Below are positions 24,177-30,500 of a stretch of 53,231 bases of DNA, piece by piece; within the stretch, counting starts at the first letter, position 1, and each line of letters starts with the position of its first letter. The stretch lies in contig CAKSDC010000016.1 of assembly GCA_934444765.1 (NCBI GenBank), positions 1 through 53,231 of the forward strand. Direction: 5' to 3'. Source of the DNA: an uncultured Oscillospiraceae bacterium. GTDB taxonomy: Bacteria > Bacillota > Clostridia > Oscillospirales > Ruminococcaceae. The notes beneath the pieces were generated by a model. It ran no database searches and had not been told where the DNA came from. It worked only from the letters and a program-made list of their open reading frames with translations. A program made the position numbers and the translations under genes.

Positions 24177-26192
24177 CTACTTAATTTGAGTACCAGTAGG
24201 AACGGCATCATCTACGAATACTATCTTACAACCGCAAGCGTTATTAGTACCAGCTACTAACATACCTTCACTCTTAACACCAGTTAAACGAACAGGTTCT
24301 AAGTTAGCTACTACTATAATCTTTTTACCGATAAGACTTTCAGGAGTATAGTATTTTTTAATGCTTGATACTATAGTTCTTTCTCTAATGCCATCGAATA
24401 CGGTTAGCTTTAAGTTATTTTGGGCTTTTCTAATTTCGGAAGCCTTAACTATTTCACAGACTCTAAGGTCTATCTTTTCAAATACGTCTAAAGTGATAGT
24501 ATCTTTAATAGGTTCTACAGGGTCTGGTTCGCCGTGAACTTCTTCAACTACGGGTTCGTTTGATACTTCTTCAACCTTAGGAGCAAGTTCTTCTTCAGTT
24601 TTAGGAGTAGAGAAGTCTAATAGGTTTACATACTTATTAGGTTCTATAGCGTATAGGAATAGGTATAGTCTTGGACCTTTTTCCTTGTTAATAGTCAGCT
24701 TGTACACACTCTTAAAGAAACTACCTTGAACCTTTTTAAGTTCTTTAGGTTGGTCTACTAATTCAGGGAATACTTCTTTAGGGATATCGTATAGTTTAGT
24801 GTTAAGTTCATCTAAAGAGTATCCACCATTAGCGATATATTGGTGTAATAGAGCAATCTCTTGCTTTTCCTTATCGTCAAGAGTTTCGTATACTTCCCAG
24901 TTTCTGTAAGGCATAAGTCTATTTACGGCTTCAGGAGCGCAATTTTCTAACCAATACTTAGCACGGTCTAAACGGTCTTCAAAGTCTGCAAACTTGTAAG
25001 GAGTACCTATCTTTTCAAATACAGTTTCTAACATAGGAACGTTAAAGTCTACTACTGAACCCAACTGTACTAATAGTCCCATAGGAACGGTATTAATCTT
25101 TCTACCGTCTATTAGACACTTTTCTATAATAGAAGTAGTTAGTTCGTCGGCAGTACCGTTTACGTATGCGTTGTACTGCTTGTCAAATTCAAAGTACTGT
25201 CTTAATATGCCGTCGTCAAAACAGAAGTCAAAAGCCTTATTAGGTAGTGTCTTAGAGTATAACCAAAGGATGATTTCTGGTTGGTATAGATTTAGTAGAG
25301 TATCAGGAGTTAAGTTTAATCCAGAAGAACCTGACATCTTACCAGTAGTACCCTTAATACCTATAAATTCATAACCTTGGAATAGTGGAGCTTCATAATC
25401 GAATATCTTTTTAGATATTATCTTACTGGTTTGATAGCTACCAGTAGGAGAAGCATGGTCTTTTCCACCTGGCTCGAAGTCTACACCCTCGTATAGCCAA
25501 CGCATAGCCCAGTCTATCTTCCAATGTAGCTTACAGTTAAAATCCTTAGTAAAGTTAAAAGTAGACTTATGTCCACAAGAACATTCATACTCTGCCTCGG
25601 TGCAGTCATCGGATAGTTTAGTAATCTTAGTAGTATCCTTACCACAACTACTACAGTATATGCTTACTGGATAGTAGTTTTCTCTTTCGCCTTCTACAGC
25701 CTTTTGAGTTCTAAAGCTATCTAATATATCGAATATTTCTCCCCTATGTTCAAGAGCCTTAATAACGTACTTAGAGTACTTACCACTTCTGTTCATAGTA
25801 GCTTGATAGCGATAGTCCATATCTATACCGAACTTTTTAATAGAGCTTTCAAACTCTTTTTCAAAGTGTTCTGCATAGGTAGAGCAACCATCATCGAATG
25901 GATTTTTAACGTCCACATAAGGCATACCGATATACTTTTCCATATCGTCGTCTATCTTAGCAACGTTTACAGGAACTTTTCTTAATCTATCAAATTCGTC
26001 CCATGAAAATAGTAACTTAGCCTTTTTACCAGCTTTTCTTAAAGCCTTAACTACAAAGTAGCTTGTAGCGATATCTCTAAAGTTACCAATATGTATAGAA
26101 CCTGATGGACTAATACCCGCAGCACATACATATTCTTCTTTGTCTGGACGACGTTCTATAATCTTTTGAGCAATCTCTTCTGACCAATGCAC
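24177..26192 (-). CDS. lysS: Class I lysyl-tRNA synthetase with C-terminal tRNA-binding OB domain
   Basis: This protein of about 671 residues charges tRNA-Lys. It has class I signatures: H-I-G-N at about 34-37, preceded by A-G-I-S-P-S-G, and K-M-S-G-S-S-G (the KMSKS equivalent) near residue 290. The class I LysRS body runs to about 520. After an acidic E/V/P-rich linker an EMAP/Trbp111-like OB domain follows (about 565-671: I-D-L-R-V-C-E-I-V, R-T-I-V-S-S-I, G-K-K-I-I-V-V-A-N-L, S-E-G-M-L-V-A). This is the domain usually found at the C terminus of MetRS. A TTG at 26207 is in frame but lies in the ribosome site; GGAGG (26201-26205) is 8 bases before the GTG at 26192. Class I LysRS is rarer in bacteria than class II. 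Confidence 0.92.
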   Translation of the reverse strand: MHWSEEIAQKIIERRPDKEEYVCAAGISPSGSIHIGNFRDIATSYFVVKALRKAGKKAKLLFSWDEFDRLRKVPVNVAKIDDDMEKYIGMPYVDVKNPFDDGCSTYAEHFEKEFESSIKKFGIDMDYRYQATMNRSGKYSKYVIKALEHRGEIFDILDSFRTQKAVEGERENYYPVSIYCSSCGKDTTKITKLSDDCTEAEYECSCGHKSTFNFTKDFNCKLHWKIDWAMRWLYEGVDFEPGGKDHASPTGSYQTSKIISKKIFDYEAPLFQGYEFIGIKGTTGKMSGSSGLNLTPDTLLNLYQPEIILWLYSKTLPNKAFDFCFDDGILRQYFEFDKQYNAYVNGTADELTTSIIEKCLIDGRKINTVPMGLLVQLGSVVDFNVPMLETVFEKIGTPYKFADFEDRLDRAKYWLENCAPEAVNRLMPYRNWEVYETLDDKEKQEIALLHQYIANGGYSLDELNTKLYDIPKEVFPELVDQPKELKKVQGSFFKSVYKLTINKEKGPRLYLFLYAIEPNKYVNLLDFSTPKTEEELAPKVEEVSNEPVVEEVHGEPDPVEPIKDTITLDVFEKIDLRVCEIVKASEIRKAQNNLKLTVFDGIRERTIVSSIKKYYTPESLIGKKIIVVANLEPVRLTGVKSEGMLVAGTNNACGCKIVFVDDAVPTGTQIK

Positions 26193-26234
26193 AATAAATA
26201 CCTCCAAATATAATTGTTAATAATACATTTCAAT

Positions 26235-26263
26235 ATTATATCACACTTTAGAGGAAAAATCAA
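26235..26263 (-). promoter_or_regulatory. Promoter of lysS
   Basis: On the minus strand TTGATT (26258-26263), a 17-base spacer and TATAAT (26235-26240) give a leader of about 35 bases, too short for a T-box. Confidence 0.75.
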
Positions 26264-26349
26264 TATTATAAAACTGCATTTTAAAAATATCCTAAAGAAT
26301 GAACCTCTATTCGATTTAATATATTTTATCAAAAAAATCATAAAACCTA

Positions 26350-26378
26350 TTGACAAAGTAAATATGGTATGATATAAT
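26350..26378 (+). promoter_or_regulatory. Promoter of the small dockerin gene
   Basis: TTGACA (26350-26355), a 17-base spacer and TATAAT (26373-26378) form a consensus promoter. It leaves a leader of about 120 bases before 26508 in which I see no known riboswitch. Confidence 0.85.
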
Positions 26379-26507
26379 ATATTTAACATATAAATATTAA
26401 TAGTGAAAAAGATAGTTCTACTTCTATAAACGATTACTATCAACAAAGTTTAAAGAACATAGAAATCTATTAATTAATATAGATACATAAAATTAGGAGG
26501 AATTAAT

Positions 26508-27149
26508 ATGAAAAAAAGACTTTTACATGGCATTGTTAGTATTGCTTTAGTTTCTGCTATTGGCACTACTATGGGTATTACTGCTTATGCCGATACCGAA
26601 ACTACCACGGCTACCACAGAAAAAGAAGTTATAGCCGTAATAGACGGAAAAACCATCTACGACACAAACGATGACATCTGTGAAAATGGTTATAGTTATA
26701 ACCAGATTTTAAGCATAATGGATAATGTTATAAAGTGTGTATCTTCATATCCTGATGCAGATAGTGACTACCTTTTTATAGTTGGTACACATACTGTATT
26801 TGACGATAACGATAACGTTCGCTACACCTACATAGAAGCATCTACTAACGATAAGGATAGTATTGAGTATATTAATAATTTCTGTAAAGAAGAAGGCTAT
26901 TCAAACGTAGTAACTGTTGAGTATAATCCATATATAACTCCTGTACAAGATGCTTCAGGCGTAATAGATGAGGAAGAGGATAGTTTAAGCGTTCCAGTTA
27001 ATACATACTCTTTATTAGCACTTAAGGGATACATAATAGGTGCAAACAAAGAAATAGGCAATGGGTTTGACCTAAATCAAGATGGTAATATAAATACTTT
27101 AGACTTATTAATCCTTAAAAGAACTATATTAACCGATACTAATAGTTAA
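26508..27149 (+). CDS. Small secreted protein with C-terminal dockerin-like module
   Basis: This 213-residue protein has a clear signal peptide (residues 1-28, cut after A-Y-A). A Thr-rich stretch and an acidic domain (about 40-140) that I do not recognise follow. The last 55 residues look like a type I dockerin. The second half is normal (D-L-N-Q-D-G-N-I-N-T-L-D-L-L-I-L-K-R, a calcium loop plus helix). The first half keeps only the helix (N-T-Y-S-L-L-A-L-K-G) and has lost the D-x-N-x-D-G loop. It may therefore bind cohesin weakly or in one mode only. It has its own promoter, AGGAGG site and terminator. Confidence 0.8.
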   Translation: MKKRLLHGIVSIALVSAIGTTMGITAYADTETTTATTEKEVIAVIDGKTIYDTNDDICENGYSYNQILSIMDNVIKCVSSYPDADSDYLFIVGTHTVFDDNDNVRYTYIEASTNDKDSIEYINNFCKEEGYSNVVTVEYNPYITPVQDASGVIDEEEDSLSVPVNTYSLLALKGYIIGANKEIGNGFDLNQDGNINTLDLLILKRTILTDTNS

Positions 27150-27173
27150 TAATTATATATAAAAATATATCTT

Positions 27174-27200
27174 TCCCACCCTTATATATTAAGGGTGGGA
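27174..27200 (+). terminator. Terminator after the small dockerin gene
   Basis: An 11-bp GC-rich stem (27174-27184 with 27190-27200) is followed by TGTTTTAT. Confidence 0.85.
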
Positions 27201-27211
27201 TGTTTTATATA

Positions 27212-27240
27212 TTGACAACACATCACAAAAGAAGTATAAT
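27212..27240 (+). promoter_or_regulatory. Promoter of the PARG-type gene
   Basis: TTGACA (27212-27217), a 17-base spacer and TATAAT (27235-27240) give a short leader to the ATG at 27272. Confidence 0.85.
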
Positions 27241-27271
27241 TTAAGTATCACACAGAAAGGAAACTATTAAT

Positions 27272-28066
27272 ATGAATATTTCAGCAATAGAAATAGCCAA
27301 TAAAAATCTACAATACTTTAAACAAGGTGGCTATAATAACGTATCGTTCAATAAGGATATATACACCGCTAAACTATACACTCCACAGACGTTGCAAAGT
27401 ATAACTATAAAGTGTATCTCCAACGGTTTAGACGCTAAAGTTACGGTATACAATCAAGATACTTGCGAATGTGCTAAAAGGTTCATCGGACAAGGAAGTA
27501 CTTGTATACTAAACTTTGCTTCTGCTAAAAATGTAGGTGGTGGATTTTTAAACGGTTCTAAAGCACAGGAAGAGTGTATATGCAGACTATCCACACTGTA
27601 CGCATCTATTGATAGTCAAAACGCTAAAGAATACTACGAATACAACAGAGCTAATAGCTATACTATGCCTACATATTCCGACTATACTATATACTCTCCA
27701 TGTGTGCAAGTATTTAGAGATACTAACCACAACCTACTATCCGAACCTTACACTATAAGTGCTATAACTTCTCCTGCTGTGAACCTACACAAAGCCTCCA
27801 ATTTGAGCCAACAACAGATTGATAAGGTAATGGTAAATCGTGCAGAATATATACTAAAAGTAGCCGTAAATGAAAGCGTTCAAAATATAGTATTAGGTGC
27901 ATGGGGTTGCGGAGTATTCGGAAATAAACCTTTAGATGTAGCCAACTACTTTAAGTATCTGCTATTTGAAAAAGGATATATTAAATGCTTTAAAAACGTA
28001 TCGTTTGCGGTATACGACCGCATAGGTACTAACTATAACACGTTCTTAAAAGTTTTCAATCAATAA
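27272..28066 (+). CDS. Bacterial-type poly(ADP-ribose) glycohydrolase (TIGR02452 family)
   Basis: This 264-residue macrodomain enzyme is expected to remove ADP-ribose from proteins or nucleic acids in the cytoplasm. The PARG signature is clear at about 87-110: N-F-A-S-A-K-N-V-G-G-G-F-L-N-G, then Q-E-E (the two catalytic Glu). A second conserved block is V-L-G-A-W-G-C-G-V-F-G-N (about 210-222). Length is normal for the family. It stands alone with its own promoter and terminator. Its closeness to a toxin/immunity island might mean a defence or repair role, but enzymes of this family are common housekeeping and stress proteins too. Confidence 0.88.
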   Translation: MNISAIEIANKNLQYFKQGGYNNVSFNKDIYTAKLYTPQTLQSITIKCISNGLDAKVTVYNQDTCECAKRFIGQGSTCILNFASAKNVGGGFLNGSKAQEECICRLSTLYASIDSQNAKEYYEYNRANSYTMPTYSDYTIYSPCVQVFRDTNHNLLSEPYTISAITSPAVNLHKASNLSQQQIDKVMVNRAEYILKVAVNESVQNIVLGAWGCGVFGNKPLDVANYFKYLLFEKGYIKCFKNVSFAVYDRIGTNYNTFLKVFNQ

Positions 28067-28074
28067 ATAAGTAT

Positions 28075-28102
28075 AAGTCCCACACTAACGTATGTGGGAC
28101 TT
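28075..28102. terminator. Terminator between PARG-type gene and spoVM
   Basis: A perfect 10-bp stem (28075-28084 with 28093-28102) with an 8-base loop lies between convergent genes. Confidence 0.8.
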
Positions 28103-28126
28103 AACTAATATCATAATAAGTATAGA

Positions 28127-28216
28127 CTATTCTTCTGGAACTTCTTTTTTTATCTTAAATATAACTCTAAATATACCAGAGATAACTTTAGGTGGTCTAA
28201 TTACTACTACTTTCAT
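28127..28216 (-). CDS. spoVM: Stage V sporulation protein M (SpoVM), 29 residues
   Basis: This 30-codon gene has a strong AAGGAGG site (28227-28233) 10 bases before its ATG. The peptide begins M-K-V-V-V-I-R-P-P-K and continues with S-G-I-F-R-V, then a basic/acidic tail. It matches SpoVM in size and in the fixed residues: Lys2, Pro9-Lys10, Gly14-Ile15 and Arg17 of the Bacillus subtilis protein. SpoVM is an amphipathic helix that reads the curved forespore membrane and recruits SpoIVA for coat assembly. The gene lies alone between a terminator and the winged-helix gene. It implies a spore-forming host. I could not identify a sure sigma-E promoter. Confidence 0.87.
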   Translation of the reverse strand: MKVVVIRPPKVISGIFRVIFKIKKEVPEE

Positions 28217-28279
28217 AGTTAAAGTGCCTCCTTATGGAATGTATACTTATAGTATATTCAGTGAGTATAAAAAGTGTTA

Positions 28280-29239
28280 CTACATATCGAACTGTAGATA
28301 TTCAGCCGTACCGTTAGTATCTTTGATAGTGTATAACGAACGTTTAAACTTTTCGCCGAACTGTAGCAAGTCTTCAGTAAATAGAAGGCTTTCGCCAAAG
28401 TCAAGGTTTAAGGTTAATAGTAGATTATATATTTCCAAATTATGTTCAAAACTTTCACCATTTACCACTATGTAAGGTGTAGAGGTTATATCCCAACTGT
28501 TCTTTTCGCCATCATCAATAGACTTTAGTATACTATAATAACGTGACATCTTCTCAGCAAAACTATTTTGCCAAAGTGGTTTGCGTCTAATGACTTCAAA
28601 TAGGAATACCACGTTGCTAATTTCGGTAGCAAATGAAGGTTTAACTATACAACCTTGAATAGTAAGGTTTGCTCTAAGTTTAAACCATTGTAGAGGTAGT
28701 CCCGACTTTAGGTAAGCGTTTCTAAGTTGGTTAGAACATAGTATCGTTTTTAACTTCCAAGGTTCGTCTACTCTTTCAAAAGCGTTCCAAACGTGAACTA
28801 CTCCAAGTTTTTTAGCTACTTCAGAACCGTTTTTATCTAAAGATATAATCTTACTGGTTTTGTTGCCATTCTGGTCTACTATTCTTGAAATGCATATTAA
28901 ACCGTTTTTATACAGTCTTTTAATACTTGAAGTTAGTATATTATCGTTAAAATGAGTTTCACCTATAAGCGTAAGAAGTTCTGAAATCTGTTTAATAGTA
29001 GCATATCTTGAAGTACCTAAAATACATAGTATTTTCTTATCTAATTGAGTAATAGTACCATTTTCCAAATTTTGTAGCATAGCATTAAAAGATAGCGTTT
29101 CGTTTCGTGGTTCAAACTCTCTCGTTTCGTCTTGACGAACTGCAAAAACTGAATTAGTGGGAATAGCCTCTTTAGAAGTATCTATAGTTCCCATTCTGTA
29201 CATATCAACATCGTTCCAAATAGAATATTTTTCGTTCAT
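28280..29239 (-). CDS. Winged-helix domain protein, replication-relaxation-like
   Basis: This 319-residue protein has a winged-helix region at about residues 58-140 (D-K-K-I-L-C-I-L-G...A-T-I-K-Q-I-S-E-L-L, then S-S-I-K-R-L-Y-K-N-G-L-I, I-I-S-L-D-K-N-G). The rest (140-319) is a mixed alpha/beta domain. The layout recalls the replication-relaxation family seen on plasmids and integrative elements, but I rate that match as moderate. A good AGGGGGA site precedes the ATG at 29239. Upstream lies an IS605-type remnant. The exact role is unknown; a DNA-binding regulator is the safest reading. Confidence 0.65.
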   Translation of the reverse strand: MNEKYSIWNDVDMYRMGTIDTSKEAIPTNSVFAVRQDETREFEPRNETLSFNAMLQNLENGTITQLDKKILCILGTSRYATIKQISELLTLIGETHFNDNILTSSIKRLYKNGLICISRIVDQNGNKTSKIISLDKNGSEVAKKLGVVHVWNAFERVDEPWKLKTILCSNQLRNAYLKSGLPLQWFKLRANLTIQGCIVKPSFATEISNVVFLFEVIRRKPLWQNSFAEKMSRYYSILKSIDDGEKNSWDITSTPYIVVNGESFEHNLEIYNLLLTLNLDFGESLLFTEDLLQFGEKFKRSLYTIKDTNGTAEYLQFDM

Positions 29240-29286
29240 AAAAAAAGTTCCCCCTAATGTAAGTTTAATAGTAAGTGATATATACT

Positions 29287-29660
29287 GTGAACCGCCCCTA
29301 CCTACACTTCACTAAGAGGTGGGGGCTTCCTGCTTCATAGTTCAACGCTAATTTTTTAAATATTTAGTCTTACACGAACTCCACAGGCTTGAATTTCGGT
29401 AGTTCCTACCGTATATATGTAGGTTTGTATGCTATCATTCACTAACTTCTCACTTACTTATTGCTGATTGGTTACAGCGACCGTTAGTCTAATACGGTGT
29501 CTTAGAGAGGATAACCTTACTTTAATCCCTCATCATAATTTTTATCTTACGTTAATTATAGCATACTATATTATTTTTAGTTTGTCAACAGAGGTAACGC
29601 AATTCATACTCCACTTTCGCTTTGCTTAGAAGTGGGGGTGTTCTTGCTGATTTCCTTGAT
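29287..29660 (-). mobile_element. Internally deleted IS200/IS605-type element (both ends, no transposase)
   Basis: Read on the minus strand, the left-end hairpin is at 29611-29635 (CCACTT...AAGTGG). The 3' end of a tnpB gene is at about 29356-29540. The right end is at 29287-29345, with the typical GGAAGCCCCCACCTC hairpin ending in GTTCAC. The tnpA gene and most of tnpB are missing, so it cannot move on its own. The right-end part overlaps what would be the 3' end of a TnpB guide (omega) RNA, with the next bases (below 29287) in the guide position. The identification rests on these conserved end motifs. Confidence 0.75.
29356..29457 (-). pseudogene. tnpB: C-terminal remnant of IS605-type tnpB
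   Basis: The last 33 codons encode the classic TnpB end (T-V-G-T-T-E-I-Q-A-C-G-V-R-V) before a TAA. An in-frame stop lies just upstream, and earlier tnpB-like sequence (to about 29540) is out of frame. The catalytic RuvC and zinc-ribbon parts are absent. Confidence 0.75.
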
Positions 29661-29682
29661 AAAAAGCAATAGGTATTATTAA

Positions 29683-29724
29683 ATTTGTAATGTTAGAATA
29701 TATTACAATCCTAACATTACAAAT
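29683..29724 (-). terminator. Likely terminator of the SUKH-3 gene
   Basis: A perfect 14-bp inverted repeat (29683-29696 with 29711-29724) with a 14-base loop lies 53 bases after the stop of the minus-strand SUKH-3 gene. The stem is A/T-rich and the T-tract is weak, so another role such as an element end is possible. Confidence 0.55.
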
Positions 29725-29776
29725 ATTATATCCTTATAGAGTGTTACTTTAGGGTACACTTACTATTCATAGAATT

Positions 29777-30220
29777 TTAAACAATGAAATTTTTAATAGT
29801 TTTCAAATTAATAATGTTATACAATGCTTCATAAAAGTTGTTTCCAAAAATAGTTACAAACTCATCGATATTACCATATATCACTCCAAATTCATCAATA
29901 TATAATGTTCTATTAGTAGCTTTCCAATATCCAATAGGCATTAATTTTATTTTGAAGTAATTTTCTATATCTTCCAAATATGCACTATTTTTTATTCCTT
30001 TTAAAGAATCTATTTCTATAACGCTATTACTTATATTATTATTTATAGGAATATTTAATTCAGAAAATTCTTCTAAGAAATCAAGACCATTTTGGAAAGT
30101 ATTTATTTCATATTCTATGAAATATTGGATAATATTATTAATATTAACTTTTCTACCTTTATACCAGCCATATTTTTTTAAATATTTTTCTATAATATCA
30201 TTATTTACAATTATATTCAC
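29777..30220 (-). CDS. SUKH-3 immunity protein
   Basis: This 147-residue protein matches the SUKH-3 family of toxin-neutralising proteins: Y-G-W-Y-K-G-R-K-V at about 17-25, F-L-E-E-F-S-E-L near 48, then M-P-I-G-Y and L-Y-I-D-E-F-G-V-I-Y, and an end helix N-F-Y-E-A-L-Y-N-I-I. It starts at a GTG (30220) inside the last codons of a truncated toxin reading frame, with GGCGAGG-like sequence before it, the usual tight toxin-immunity order. Codon choice differs from neighbours (Asn almost always AAT, Ile often ATT), a sign of transfer. It now stands as an orphan antidote between two IS605-type remnants. Confidence 0.8.
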   Translation of the reverse strand: MNIIVNNDIIEKYLKKYGWYKGRKVNINNIIQYFIEYEINTFQNGLDFLEEFSELNIPINNNISNSVIEIDSLKGIKNSAYLEDIENYFKIKLMPIGYWKATNRTLYIDEFGVIYGNIDEFVTIFGNNFYEALYNIINLKTIKNFIV

Positions 30221-30326
30221 CTCGCCAATCTACAAAAATTAAGTCAAAGGCTTTATACATATTTTGACAGTTTTCGCATGGGTCCCATTTTGGTAGATAA
30301 TTATCAGAAGATTTTATATTAATGCT
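30201..30326 (-). pseudogene. C-terminal remnant of a polymorphic toxin (possibly a deaminase)
   Basis: About 42 codons are open up to the IS605-type end at 30327, with no start codon or ribosome site. The peptide contains W-D-P-C-E-N-C-Q-N-M, a P-C-x-x-C motif as in the zinc site of deaminase-fold toxins, and ends 20 bases inside the SUKH-3 gene. Order and overlap fit the end of a contact-dependent toxin whose main part was lost. The deaminase call rests on one motif. Confidence 0.6.
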
Positions 30327-30388
30327 GTGAACTACCCTCGCCTACGCTTCACTTATAAGTAAAGGTGTTCTTGCTAACTTCCTTGATA
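30327..30388. mobile_element. Fused right-end and left-end tips of an IS605-type element
   Basis: GTGAAC...CTTCAC (30327-30351) matches the right-end tip at 29287. It is directly followed by GGTGTTCTTGCT...CCTTGAT (30364-30387), which matches the left-end tip at 29637-29660 with two mismatches or so. Nothing remains between the two tips. Confidence 0.65.
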
Positions 30389-30439
30389 AATTTTAACACA
30401 TATTTTAAAGTAAGTCAATAATATATTCTAAATAAGTCG

Positions 30440-30468
30440 TTGTAATTTTTTCTGTCATGTGATATAAT
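30440..30468 (+). promoter_or_regulatory. Promoter of the GH9 cellulase gene
   Basis: TTGTAA (30440-30445), a 17-base spacer and TATAAT (30463-30468) lie about 30 bases before the AGGAGGG site of the gene at 30501. Confidence 0.75.
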
Positions 30469-30500
30469 TATAGTATATCTATTTTAGGAGGGTTTTTTGC

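Noticed and set aside
26193..26234. T-box riboswitch before lysS
   Set aside because: The leader from the promoter is only about 35 bases and holds no T-box sequence.
28092..28475. Open frame on the plus strand opposite spoVM
   Set aside because: It has no ribosome site and overlaps both spoVM and the winged-helix gene; its peptide matches nothing known.
27272..30220. A combined defence island of PARG, winged-helix and SUKH-3 genes
   Set aside because: The genes have separate promoters and terminators, spoVM lies between them, and no defence effector gene is intact.
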